This document shows positions 6,921 to 15,131 of a stretch of DNA of 39,740 nt, one piece after another (position 1 is the first letter of the stretch; each line of letters begins with the position of its first letter). A model generated the notes under the pieces. It searched no databases. It was given only the letters and a program-made list of their open reading frames with translations, and was not told where the DNA came from. Source of the stretch: Methanomicrobiales archaeon (GTDB taxonomy: Archaea > Halobacteriota > Methanomicrobia > Methanomicrobiales > Methanospirillaceae); contig JAAYWH010000010.1 in NCBI GenBank assembly GCA_012516785.1, positions 1 to 39,740 on the forward strand, given 5' to 3'. Made by a program: the position numbers and the translations under genes.

Positions 6921-9302
6921 ATGTTTGGATGTAACCCCCCGAGGAACCGCGTGCTCCTCGTGCTACCCCTCTCCGGGGTCGTGCTCTTTCCACGGACCCG
7001 GACAAAGCTGAACGTCGAACAACCAATCGGCCAACATATCGCTGCGGAACTGAAGGAGGGATCCCCGGTCGAGGTCCTTGCACTTGCCACTGCCGAGGAT
7101 TCGGATCCCACCGCAGAATCCCTGTACCGTGCCGGCAGCCTCCTGAAGATCGGAGGAGCGGAGCCTGCCGACCCTGGCTACCTCATCGAAGGAGTCGCGT
7201 GCGAGAAGCTCGCCGTCACCAGTATCGAAGAGCGGGACGGCCGGTTCTATGCATCCTGCAGCCCCTTCACGGATCGGCAGGACCTTGATGAACCCACAAA
7301 AAAGGCACTCCTTGCCGATATCCGGGCTGTCATCCGCGACATCAGCAGCCATTTTCCGGGATCGGGTCCCTTCAACCGGGCGATTGACGAGATGGATTCG
7401 GTCGACAAGGTCATTGGTCATGTCATGCTCTTTGCCCCGCTGCCGATCGCGGCAAAGCAGGCCCTGTTCGAGACGGAATCGGCCCGGGAACGGGGCCGTA
7501 TGTTCCTCGAACTCATGCAGGAACTGGGGGAGCAGATCAGCTTCCGGGTGGAGATGGCACAGAAGGTCTCCGAGAAGGTGAACAAGTCAAACCGCGAAGC
7601 GATGCTCCGTGAACAGCTCAAGCTGATCCAGGAAGAGTTGAACGATATCGAGGGGGGTGTGCCTGGTGATTCGGGATACAGAGAGCGGATCGAGCAATCG
7701 AAGATGCCCGAAGAGGTCCGCAAAAAAGCGCTTGCCGAGGCACGGAAACTCGAGGTTTCCGGAGGGCAGAACCACGAGAGTCATATCATCCGGAATTACC
7801 TGGATTTGCTCCTCGACCTCCCCTGGGTGACCGAGGAGAAGACCACGGTTGATATTGCAGAAGCCCGCACGGTGCTCGATGCCAACCATACCGGCCTTCT
7901 GAAGGTGAAGGAGCGGATCATCCAGCACCTTGCGGTGATGAAGCTGAAGCACGAGAAGCAGGGCTCGATCCTCCTGCTGACGGGTCCCCCGGGGACGGGG
8001 AAGACGAGCCTTGGAAAGAGCATCGCCGATGCCCTTGGCCGGAAGTATGTCCGGGTCAGCCTCGGAGGGGTCCGGGATGAGGCCGAGATCCGGGGGCACC
8101 GGAGGACGTACGTCGGGGCGCTCCCCGGGCGGATCATCCAGGGGATCAGGCGGGCAGGGGTGAAGAACCCGGTCTTTATCCTCGACGAGGTCGACAAGCT
8201 CGCGTCGTCCTCCATGGGCGATCCGGCAAGCGCACTCCTTGAAGTCCTTGATCCCGAGCAGAACAGCACCTTCTCTGACCACTACCTGGAGGTCCCTTAT
8301 GATCTCTCGGAAGTACTTTTCATCGCGACGGCAAACACCACCGCCACGATCCCCGCTCCGCTCCTTGACCGCATGGAGCTGATAGAGATCTCCGGGTACA
8401 CGAAGAACGAGAAGTTCTCCATCGCAAAGAACCACCTCATCCCGGCAACCCTCGGGGAGCATGGTCTTGATGCCAACAGCCTTGTAATCGAGGACGATGC
8501 GCTCCGGGCAGTCATCGACCGGTATACCCGGGAGGCGGGAGTCCGCTGGCTGAAGAAGCAGCTGGCCCGGATTGCCAGGTATGCCTCGGAAAAGATTGTC
8601 TCGGGAACCGCTTCACGACCATACGTGGTAACAGCGGAGATGCTCGATCCGATCCTTGGAAGGGAGGTGGTCCGCCAGGAAACAGCACGAAATGGTGCGG
8701 TTCCCGGCGTGGTTACCGGGCTTGCCTGGACCCCGGTTGGCGGAGAGATCCTGTTCATCGAGGGGACCTCCATGCCGGGAAAAGGGAACCTTACCCTGAC
8801 AGGACAGCTCGGCGATGTGATGAAGGAGTCGGCAACCATCTCGATGAGCCTTGCCCGCTCCCGGCTGGCATACAAGGCGAACGGGTTTGACTTCATTGCC
8901 AGTGATGTCCATATCCATGTGCCGTCAGGGGCAACTCCAAAGGACGGACCGTCAGCAGGGATCGCCCTCTTTGCGGCGCTTGCCTCTCTCATCACCGGGA
9001 TCACGGTCGACCCAAAGACGGCCATGACCGGGGAGATCACCCTCTCTGGCACAGTGCTGCCGGTCGGTGGGATCCGGGAGAAGGTCCTTGCTGCCCATCG
9101 GGCTGGGATCCGGACGGTCATCCTCCCAAGCGAGAACCGGCGTGATCTCGAGGATATCCCTGATGAGGTCAGGTCTGAGATCCACTTCATCTTCGTGGAT
9201 ACCATCGACCAGGTCCTTTTCGAAGCGCTCGGGGTCGATCTCCATGAGACTAGGGCCCCCATCCCGGTAAGGAACCGGGTCATTCCGGTAGAAAATATCT
9301 GA
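6921..9302 (+). CDS. lon: ATP-dependent protease Lon, bacterial (LonA) type
   Basis: The 793 residues carry the full LonA order. An N-terminal substrate-binding domain (about 10-205) and a helical linker lead to an AAA+ module with Walker A GPPGTGKT (Lys361) and Walker B VFILDEVDK. The C-terminal protease domain has KDGPSAG (Ser678) and GGIREKVLAAHRAG (Lys721), the Ser-Lys dyad, almost at the E. coli numbering. No transmembrane segment is inserted in the AAA+ domain, so this is soluble LonA rather than the membrane-bound LonB usual in archaea. That suggests ancient transfer from bacteria, as reported for several methanogens. AAGGA (6907-6911) precedes the ATG. It degrades damaged or regulatory proteins in the cytoplasm and is probably controlled by the MarR gene upstream. 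Confidence 0.95.
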   Translation: MFGCNPPRNRVLLVLPLSGVVLFPRTRTKLNVEQPIGQHIAAELKEGSPVEVLALATAEDSDPTAESLYRAGSLLKIGGAEPADPGYLIEGVACEKLAVTSIEERDGRFYASCSPFTDRQDLDEPTKKALLADIRAVIRDISSHFPGSGPFNRAIDEMDSVDKVIGHVMLFAPLPIAAKQALFETESARERGRMFLELMQELGEQISFRVEMAQKVSEKVNKSNREAMLREQLKLIQEELNDIEGGVPGDSGYRERIEQSKMPEEVRKKALAEARKLEVSGGQNHESHIIRNYLDLLLDLPWVTEEKTTVDIAEARTVLDANHTGLLKVKERIIQHLAVMKLKHEKQGSILLLTGPPGTGKTSLGKSIADALGRKYVRVSLGGVRDEAEIRGHRRTYVGALPGRIIQGIRRAGVKNPVFILDEVDKLASSSMGDPASALLEVLDPEQNSTFSDHYLEVPYDLSEVLFIATANTTATIPAPLLDRMELIEISGYTKNEKFSIAKNHLIPATLGEHGLDANSLVIEDDALRAVIDRYTREAGVRWLKKQLARIARYASEKIVSGTASRPYVVTAEMLDPILGREVVRQETARNGAVPGVVTGLAWTPVGGEILFIEGTSMPGKGNLTLTGQLGDVMKESATISMSLARSRLAYKANGFDFIASDVHIHVPSGATPKDGPSAGIALFAALASLITGITVDPKTAMTGEITLSGTVLPVGGIREKVLAAHRAGIRTVILPSENRRDLEDIPDEVRSEIHFIFVDTIDQVLFEALGVDLHETRAPIPVRNRVIPVENI

Positions 9303-9487
9303 AACGATCTCATTGCTTCATTTTTTATCGTCTCACGCTGTTTTCATCGTGTCATGTTGTACCGCTCTGGTGCCTCGACAGATCCATACGTGGTTGCCGG
9401 TGTCCCAATCGTTTAGATACCTGCATTTCCATAGCATTCTGTGTGAAATCACCAGATGCATATCCCAACGATTACCGGGGTGCTCCC

Positions 9488-10663
9488 GTGACCGCCACGT
9501 CCCGGTTCTGCACCGCCTGCGGAGCTCCCCTCTCTCCAGGTGCAAAGTTCTGCGAGCAGTGTGGCCAGCCGGTGGCTATGGTGACTGCTGCCGCTCCCGT
9601 TCCCCCATTACTCCCCGATGTCCCTGTTGTTATCCCGTTCGGGGCGATGCATACCGGGGTCTTCTCGCGGAAGGATATCCTGCTGGTGATCACCGGTGAT
9701 TCACTCATCGCCGTCGTTCCGAAACCGGAGGTGTCCAGGGCGATCGAGGAGATCCGCGAACAGCTCTCCGAAGCCCTCGATCAGAGCGGGATAACAGCCC
9801 GCGAATTCTGGGAGGTGTCGGCAGCCAGTTCCCCGATGCTTCCCCGGGCATACCTTGGCCCCCGGCAGGTCCCGGCAGATCTCGCCGGGCAGGTCAATGG
9901 CATCCGCTCACGTCTTGGCTTAGATACCGCTCCCTGGCTCAGGTATGGAGGAATGCGTCCGGATCAGATCATCGCGGAAAATCCCGCGTCTCTCCGCGTA
10001 TCGTTCGATGATATCCTCTATGTCAGGGGCGAGGACCTGGTCGATGACAGGGGTGGGGAAGACCTCCTCGTGGTCCGGACTACCCATCGCGAGGAGCGGT
10101 GGCGGGTTGCTCTGGGCGGCTTCTACCCCGCCCGGGCCGCCCTCTTCTCGCGGATAGGGAAGCACCACGGGCTCGATGTACCGGGAGAGCAGATCGTGAG
10201 CATCGTCCCCGCCTGTTTCGAACCTGGTCCAAAGGAGTTCGACTTCCAGTACGTCTTCAACCTCCTCTTTTCTGACCGGCGGCTCATCCTTGCCGTCACC
10301 CCGGGAAGCGAGGACGAGGTGGAGAGGGCATGGGATCACTACATGGAAGCGATCGGGAAGAAGGCCAGGCAGAAGGGGATCTCCCTGGAAGCCTATGCGG
10401 CAGGGGAAGAGCTTGCCGATGCCCCCTGGCAGGAATTCCGGAACAGGTCTATTCATGAGGTGCTCGATGCAGACGGGGTCAACTATTTCATCCCTTACCC
10501 GCAGATCAGGGGAGTGGCTTACAAGGGCGGGCGGAACCCCGCCATCACCATCTCTCTTGCCTCCCATGCCCTGGAACTGCAGGCAGACCCCCTGTTTGCG
10601 CCAGGACAACTCCGGGAAGCGCAGCAGGAGCTGGCCGGAAAGGTCCCGATTACCATCGCGTAG
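9488..10663 (+). CDS. Zinc-ribbon protein with PH-like domain repeats
   Basis: A double-CxxC zinc ribbon (FCTACG then FCEQCG) opens the protein and a low-complexity linker follows. The rest, to about residue 390, is a globular region of unknown function. One segment, MRPDQIIAENPAS followed by DDILYV, is matched by MKPEQIIEENPES in the 20693 gene, so the two share a domain; a weaker match exists to the 19907 gene. GTG 9488 is chosen because GGGGTG (9477-9482) precedes it and it leaves only a few residues before the first Cys, as in all the neighbouring zinc-ribbon proteins; GTG 9443 is the alternative. It is probably a cytoplasmic regulator or scaffold. No enzyme motif is seen. Confidence 0.72.
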   Translation: MTATSRFCTACGAPLSPGAKFCEQCGQPVAMVTAAAPVPPLLPDVPVVIPFGAMHTGVFSRKDILLVITGDSLIAVVPKPEVSRAIEEIREQLSEALDQSGITAREFWEVSAASSPMLPRAYLGPRQVPADLAGQVNGIRSRLGLDTAPWLRYGGMRPDQIIAENPASLRVSFDDILYVRGEDLVDDRGGEDLLVVRTTHREERWRVALGGFYPARAALFSRIGKHHGLDVPGEQIVSIVPACFEPGPKEFDFQYVFNLLFSDRRLILAVTPGSEDEVERAWDHYMEAIGKKARQKGISLEAYAAGEELADAPWQEFRNRSIHEVLDADGVNYFIPYPQIRGVAYKGGRNPAITISLASHALELQADPLFAPGQLREAQQELAGKVPITIA

Positions 10664-10763
10664 AAAAAATGAACGGGAGATCCCTCGGTCTCCTGCTCTT
10701 TTTCCGCAGGAAAACGGTGCAGCGAACGCGATCCATCCCTGGATGCGGAATGGTGTCGAATGG

Positions 10764-10952
10764 TCAGGACCGGCGTTCCCGCTCTGGTACCACGAGCCCA
10801 AGGATGATACCGATTCCGCCAGCAACGGCGATCAATACCCCTGCGGTCTCCATGACAGTGGCATATGCCCCGGCAAACTCCCCTGCCATGAAGACAAGGA
10901 TCCCAACGGCGAGCGCTGCAGCGCTCTGCCGGATTGCCGGCGTGTGCACCAT
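10764..10952 (-). CDS. Small two-helix membrane protein (62 aa)
   Basis: Two hydrophobic helices (about residues 10-32 and 35-55) are followed by a charged PERERRS tail. The start codon directly abuts the stop of the preceding minus-strand gene (TGA immediately followed by ATG), which is strong support for translational coupling and for the gene being real. A + strand frame across the same bases is Arg-rich and implausible. Family unknown; it may be a small subunit for the zinc-ribbon membrane protein encoded just before it. Confidence 0.6.
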   Translation of the reverse strand: MVHTPAIRQSAAALAVGILVFMAGEFAGAYATVMETAGVLIAVAGGIGIILGLVVPERERRS

Positions 10953-11615
10953 TCACCAGCTCTTTTCCTTATACCGGGCATCGGGTGCATATTTCTTTGC
11001 AAGAGCCTTGACCTGTTCGAAGTTTTCCTGGGTGCAGTAGAGTGCAAAGGGGAAAATGAACATATTGCGGTAGAAGACGAGTGATCGTTCTTTTGGGTAT
11101 ACAGTGATGCTCCGGACCTCGTCCCATGCCATGAAGTCCATCTCACGGCTGATGTTGATCATGCTCCCGCCGGCTCCTGAAAGTGAGCCGCCAAGGGCGG
11201 TCCCTGCCAGGGTGGCGCGGTTGATGGCTTTTGATTCCTTCCCTGCCCGATAGCCAATACCTGCAGGGGTTATTGCAAACTCCGTGGTCGGACCCCCCTT
11301 TGTAAAGAACTGGATGGCAGCGGCGATGATCAGGCCGAGTACGATAAAAAAGACCATGATCCCCAGGATATACGGGGCTGCACCCAGTCCGGCGTCGATG
11401 TCCAGGAGAAACAGGAATGCAAGGACAATCAGGCAGGCGATGACAAAGACCAGGATCAACTGGGTGACTACCGGCCGGCTGGATATGACCGGGGCTTTCG
11501 CTGTCCAGAGGAGGCCCTCCGGCTCAGGGCCGCTCTTTTGTCCCTCTCCGCTCGCGCATGACGGGCAGGTCGTACCTTCATTCAGCTCGGTGCCACAGGT
11601 TTCACAGTAGGGCAT
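10953..11615 (-). CDS. Zinc-ribbon membrane protein with PH-like C-terminal domain
   Basis: An N-terminal ribbon (CETCG...CPSC) is followed by two transmembrane helices (about residues 50-110) and a C-terminal domain with the motifs MDFMAWDEVRSITVYPKE and FPFALYCTQENFEQV. The C-terminal domain is clearly homologous to that of the 18114 gene (DDFIRWDESRSV, FPIRLYCTDKNYDQV) and looks like a bacterial PH domain. The ribosome site GAGGTGATC (11617-11625) is nearly the full complement of archaeal 16S rRNA. The small 62-residue membrane gene follows without a gap. Both ribbon and PH-like domain would face the cytoplasm. Confidence 0.75.
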   Translation of the reverse strand: MPYCETCGTELNEGTTCPSCASGEGQKSGPEPEGLLWTAKAPVISSRPVVTQLILVFVIACLIVLAFLFLLDIDAGLGAAPYILGIMVFFIVLGLIIAAAIQFFTKGGPTTEFAITPAGIGYRAGKESKAINRATLAGTALGGSLSGAGGSMINISREMDFMAWDEVRSITVYPKERSLVFYRNMFIFPFALYCTQENFEQVKALAKKYAPDARYKEKSW

Positions 11616-11680
11616 GGATCACCTCTATGGAGAGTATGTTTCCCTGCGTTGGTATAAAAAAAGGGGGATATCTTTTTGGA

Positions 11681-12703
11681 TCAGAAGAACTCCATCAGGT
11701 ACTCTGCCGGGATCTCGACAGTCACCTGAGCCGTCACCGAACTCTTCCCTGCCGTTGCCGTGACCGTGATCAGCACCGGGCTCTTTGCTACCTGGGACAC
11801 AAGAGCGACACTGGCCTCCACCGAGCCGGTTCCAGAGGCCGGCTGAACCGAGAGGCCCTCGTTCCCTGCCGGGACCGTCAGGGTGATTGCTGCTTCGGGT
11901 GCAGGGGCAGGAGGGCTGGTCCCCACAATCTTCCAGGCTGTCACTTTTAGGGAAGCAGCGGAATCAGGGGTGACGGTCACCCGGTCGGTGCTGAGCTGCA
12001 GGATATAGCGGACCTTCTCGGGCTCCTTCTTCTCCTTCTTCTTTTTCTCCCTGGTATCCTTCTCCCCTTTTCCACCGGCAAGTTTCTTGGCTCCGATCGC
12101 TAATCCCCCGCCGATGACCGCGATGGCGCCGATGATTACGACCCAGGAGTTGTCATCGGATTCGGGGGCGACACTTGCCCCGGACACTGTCGGGACTACC
12201 GCTCCTCCCCCGCTGGAGCATGAACCGGTGGCAAATCCCTGGACAGGATTGGTAATGAATCCCAAAAAGTAGGGGCTCATTCCAATGTCCAGGACGAATT
12301 CGAAGCGGTTCCGGGCAGGATCATAGATGAGGAAGGTATAGGCGGTCGAAGGTTGCCATTCGCCCTCCCCGGTGACCGACTCCCACCACCAGGAGTATTT
12401 CATCTCCATATCGACATGGTTGATCCAGGTACCCTCGCAGGTATGGTACTTCGCCACCACTACCGAATCGATCCGCCGCCTCTCGCTCCCTTCAAGCTGA
12501 TAGGCGAGATACTCCTCCTTTGCCGTCTCTATCTCGGTATCGGTCGGAAGGCGGGGCCATGGCTGCTGGAAGGAGTCTGGGTATCCGCTGCAAGGCGGCA
12601 CCCCGGGGGGAGGGGTTACCTCGGGGGCCCAGTGACAGAGGGCATTTGCAGGAGTGATGACCAGCAGGAAACAGAGAAGAAACAGCCAGGTACGACAGCT
12701 CAT
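11681..12703 (-). CDS. Cassette component A1: membrane-anchored protein with cytoplasmic Ig-like domain
   Basis: The protein has 340 residues from the ATG at 12703, chosen because the signal peptide (MSCRTWLFLLCFLLV, then ANA) starts there and a TATA-like ACATATTTTT lies about 28 nt upstream. A Trp-rich exported domain (about 22-170) leads to a transmembrane helix (about 185-207), a very basic Lys/Glu stretch (positive-inside, so cytoplasmic), and a C-terminal Ig-like beta domain starting YILQLSTDRV. It is a paralog of the 21649 gene; similarity is strong from the transmembrane helix (SWVVIIG versus SWVVIVG) to the end, and the exported domains differ. Here it is transcribed away from B1. Function unknown; probably the membrane anchor of the cassette. 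Confidence 0.78.
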   Translation of the reverse strand: MSCRTWLFLLCFLLVITPANALCHWAPEVTPPPGVPPCSGYPDSFQQPWPRLPTDTEIETAKEEYLAYQLEGSERRRIDSVVVAKYHTCEGTWINHVDMEMKYSWWWESVTGEGEWQPSTAYTFLIYDPARNRFEFVLDIGMSPYFLGFITNPVQGFATGSCSSGGGAVVPTVSGASVAPESDDNSWVVIIGAIAVIGGGLAIGAKKLAGGKGEKDTREKKKKEKKEPEKVRYILQLSTDRVTVTPDSAASLKVTAWKIVGTSPPAPAPEAAITLTVPAGNEGLSVQPASGTGSVEASVALVSQVAKSPVLITVTATAGKSSVTAQVTVEIPAEYLMEFF

Positions 12704-12726
12704 GCAACTGGATCGGTAGGTCCATG

Positions 12727-12735
12727 GAAAAATAT
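12727..12735 (-). promoter_or_regulatory. TATA-box candidate for the A1 gene (leaderless spacing)
   Basis: On the minus strand the sequence ACATATTTTTCC is centred about 28 nt before the ATG at 12703. That is the TATA-to-start distance expected for an mRNA with almost no leader, and it fits the absence of a ribosome site there. The 251-nt divergent gap 12704-12954 also has to hold the B1 promoter; only a weak TTATC near 12932 was seen for it. Confidence 0.4.
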
Positions 12736-12954
12736 GTCGTTCCTGTTTTCCCGGGCAGAGTTCATGCTCCCTTATCAGCAGCAATCTTCACAGGGGCTCT
12801 CATCAGGCATACCCGGGTAATCCCCGTCTGACAGGTCATTTCCGAAACCGATTTTACCTCCAGCGGGAGAATAGTCCTGTACGTGACCAGAACCGGAGTA
12901 ACCCCTCATGGCATCCTGTGAACAACACGCCCTTATCAACACCCAGGGTGCCCC

Positions 12955-15126
12955 ATGGTAGCACTGACCTTTCCTTATAATCCTGATTCGGGGAGGGTTG
13001 GGGCAGTGACGGTCCGCTCCCGCATCCGTATCGCCGGGGGGGAACCGGTGATCCTCAAGGACCAGGTGGAGACGGTCATCGAGCCGGGTTCCGGATGGAA
13101 GGGGCTGGTGACCATCTCCGGGCACGAGCTGATGGACGGGCGGCGGGCTGCCCGGTTTGAGGCGGCACTCTCCGATGGGATGCCGCTTGGAAAGTTTGCC
13201 GAGCTGGTCATCCCAAAAAAACCGGTCCGAATCCAGGTCACGCTGACCCCTGATATCCAGGCACCCCTTCCCGGAGTTCCCCTGCCCGTGCAAGCACCTG
13301 TCCCCACCCAGACCCGGGTCGTCTCGATTGCCATTCCCTCCATCCAGCCAGGGATGCTTGAACTCGAGACCTTCTCCCTTCCCGAAGACGAGGCCGGCCG
13401 TCCCCGCGGTGGAATTCGGGCACGGGTCCGGTTCCCCTCAATCGTGAAACCGAATGCCCGCGAGCTCAGGATGGTGCAGGAGTCGATTACATTCGTTGAA
13501 ACAGGCGGGAGATCCGCTATTGATGTCATGCGTGAGTACCGCGAGGGGGACGACACGAAAGTACGGGAATATGCGGCACTCGCCTCCCGCGAGGTGATGG
13601 ACCGGGCGCAAGTGATGGTCGAGATCACCGCAGTCGTGTGTGGGATGATCATCCGGGCATCCGGGCAGCTCTCGTTTGCTATCCGGAGGACCTTCCAGCC
13701 CTACATCGTCCCCCATTCCCTCTCTGTCTCGCCTTCCAGCCCCGCCACTTTTACTGCTCTTGTCCGCGAGGTGCTCCCTGACGGGCAGGAAGTCGATGTT
13801 CCTGGGGCGACCGTCTCGATCTCGGCCCCATCTTCCGCAGCAGGGATCCTGTCCATCCACCCGGGGAACGCGACCGGGACGCTCTCTGCGACCGTCACCC
13901 AGCAAAAGGCCGGTGCCGCCTCGAGGGTCACCTGCCCGGTCTCGTTCCAGGTGGGAAAGGATCACTACGATGATGCGCTCACGGTCTTTATAGGGCAGAA
14001 AGCGGGGCGGATCGAAATGGAGTTTGTCCCTCCGGAAAAGAATGCCATCAACCCGTATCTCACGGGAGATTCGGTCACGATCCGTGCCCGCGTTTCCTCC
14101 AAAACAGCCGCCATCTCATTTGCCCGGGGAATAACGGCACAGTGGCTGGATGAACCGAGTGTCGGGGTAGCGACCGGTGATGGATGGGTTGCCGTGCGGG
14201 TCGAGGCATCTCCTCCGGATCCTCTGTCCCAGGCAGTACCTCCCGAATCCGAAGATATCGTCATCACGGCAGCGGAGAACGGTGGGGTGATAGCAGAAGA
14301 GGCGGTCTCCATCCGCATCATCACACCCCCCCTGCTCGACGTCTCCCCCGCCGAGGTCCGCCTCGTTTTCGGAAAAGAGGAGAAAGCGGAGGTCATACTC
14401 TCCCTGAGGGGAGAAGCCACAGGGAGATGGAGATACGATCTGGAAGGAGATGAGGACGCCTCGCGGTATCTTGACATCAGCACACCGATAGTCGATGGAT
14501 CGACCGCGAGGTTCCAGGTCATGCTCAATGGAAACGAACCCCCGGAAGAGAAAGCTGTCGGGCCGTCCAGCTGGCAGCAGGTCTACGTGCTCCACTCCCG
14601 TGCCTCGGATGGGACGACCGAGATCGAGGGGCCCGATGTGAAGGTCCTCGTCCTCCGGGAAGGACTCTTTGTCGAGAAGATCTTTGCCGTTGACGAGAAG
14701 AACCAGTACAAGACGAGCGACAGGATGACCATCCTCCCGATCAGGGTTGACCTTCCGACCGAGGACCGGAAACGCACCGCCCGGGTAAAGCTGGTTGCGT
14801 TGGTCTGGAACGGGACCGAACTCGTGCAGGACGAGGAGGCCGTACGGGGGGACCATCTCACCTGGGATCCCCCGGCCTGCACAGCCGGGGACTGCCGGAA
14901 GTGGGAGAGCATCTTCTCTGTCCTGAAGGCCGCAATGGTCATCACCGACCGGGACGAGGCTGCCCTCACCGCCTACAGTGGTCTTGAGGGGACCTGGGGG
15001 ATCTCGCTTGACAAGGTCATACCCGGTCACGGCGAGAAACTCCAGGGAGAGATCACGGTACATGGCGATGCCGGGACAGTCACGATCCCGATCGTCCTCC
15101 GGCTGGGTGAACCCTCATGGGAGTGA
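12955..15126 (+). CDS. Cassette component B1: large multi-Ig-like protein without signal peptide
   Basis: The 723-residue protein is almost all beta-strand and has no signal peptide or membrane helix. It contains several Ig-like modules; one (about residues 245-345) begins YIVPHSLSVSPSSPATFTAL and resembles the cytoplasmic Ig-like domain of A1. Pro-rich spacers occur near residues 95-125. It aligns along its length with the first 800 residues of the 22692 protein, with shared blocks such as PVRIQVTL, GDSVTIRARV and EGLFVE. GGTG (12947-12950) precedes the ATG. Its stop (15124-15126) lies 5 nt before the preferred start of C1, so translation is coupled. It is a probable structural or scaffold component in the cytoplasm. 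No catalytic motif is seen. Confidence 0.75.
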   Translation: MVALTFPYNPDSGRVGAVTVRSRIRIAGGEPVILKDQVETVIEPGSGWKGLVTISGHELMDGRRAARFEAALSDGMPLGKFAELVIPKKPVRIQVTLTPDIQAPLPGVPLPVQAPVPTQTRVVSIAIPSIQPGMLELETFSLPEDEAGRPRGGIRARVRFPSIVKPNARELRMVQESITFVETGGRSAIDVMREYREGDDTKVREYAALASREVMDRAQVMVEITAVVCGMIIRASGQLSFAIRRTFQPYIVPHSLSVSPSSPATFTALVREVLPDGQEVDVPGATVSISAPSSAAGILSIHPGNATGTLSATVTQQKAGAASRVTCPVSFQVGKDHYDDALTVFIGQKAGRIEMEFVPPEKNAINPYLTGDSVTIRARVSSKTAAISFARGITAQWLDEPSVGVATGDGWVAVRVEASPPDPLSQAVPPESEDIVITAAENGGVIAEEAVSIRIITPPLLDVSPAEVRLVFGKEEKAEVILSLRGEATGRWRYDLEGDEDASRYLDISTPIVDGSTARFQVMLNGNEPPEEKAVGPSSWQQVYVLHSRASDGTTEIEGPDVKVLVLREGLFVEKIFAVDEKNQYKTSDRMTILPIRVDLPTEDRKRTARVKLVALVWNGTELVQDEEAVRGDHLTWDPPACTAGDCRKWESIFSVLKAAMVITDRDEAALTAYSGLEGTWGISLDKVIPGHGEKLQGEITVHGDAGTVTIPIVLRLGEPSWE

Positions 15127-15131
15127 GTGCC

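Noticed and set aside
7587-8462. 291-codon minus-strand frame inside lon
   Set aside because: Antisense of the AAA+ domain; no domain of its own.
10669-11040. + strand frame of 123 codons
   Set aside because: Conflicts with the coupled minus-strand pair 10764-10952 and 10953-11615, which has membrane helices, a homologous domain and good start signals.
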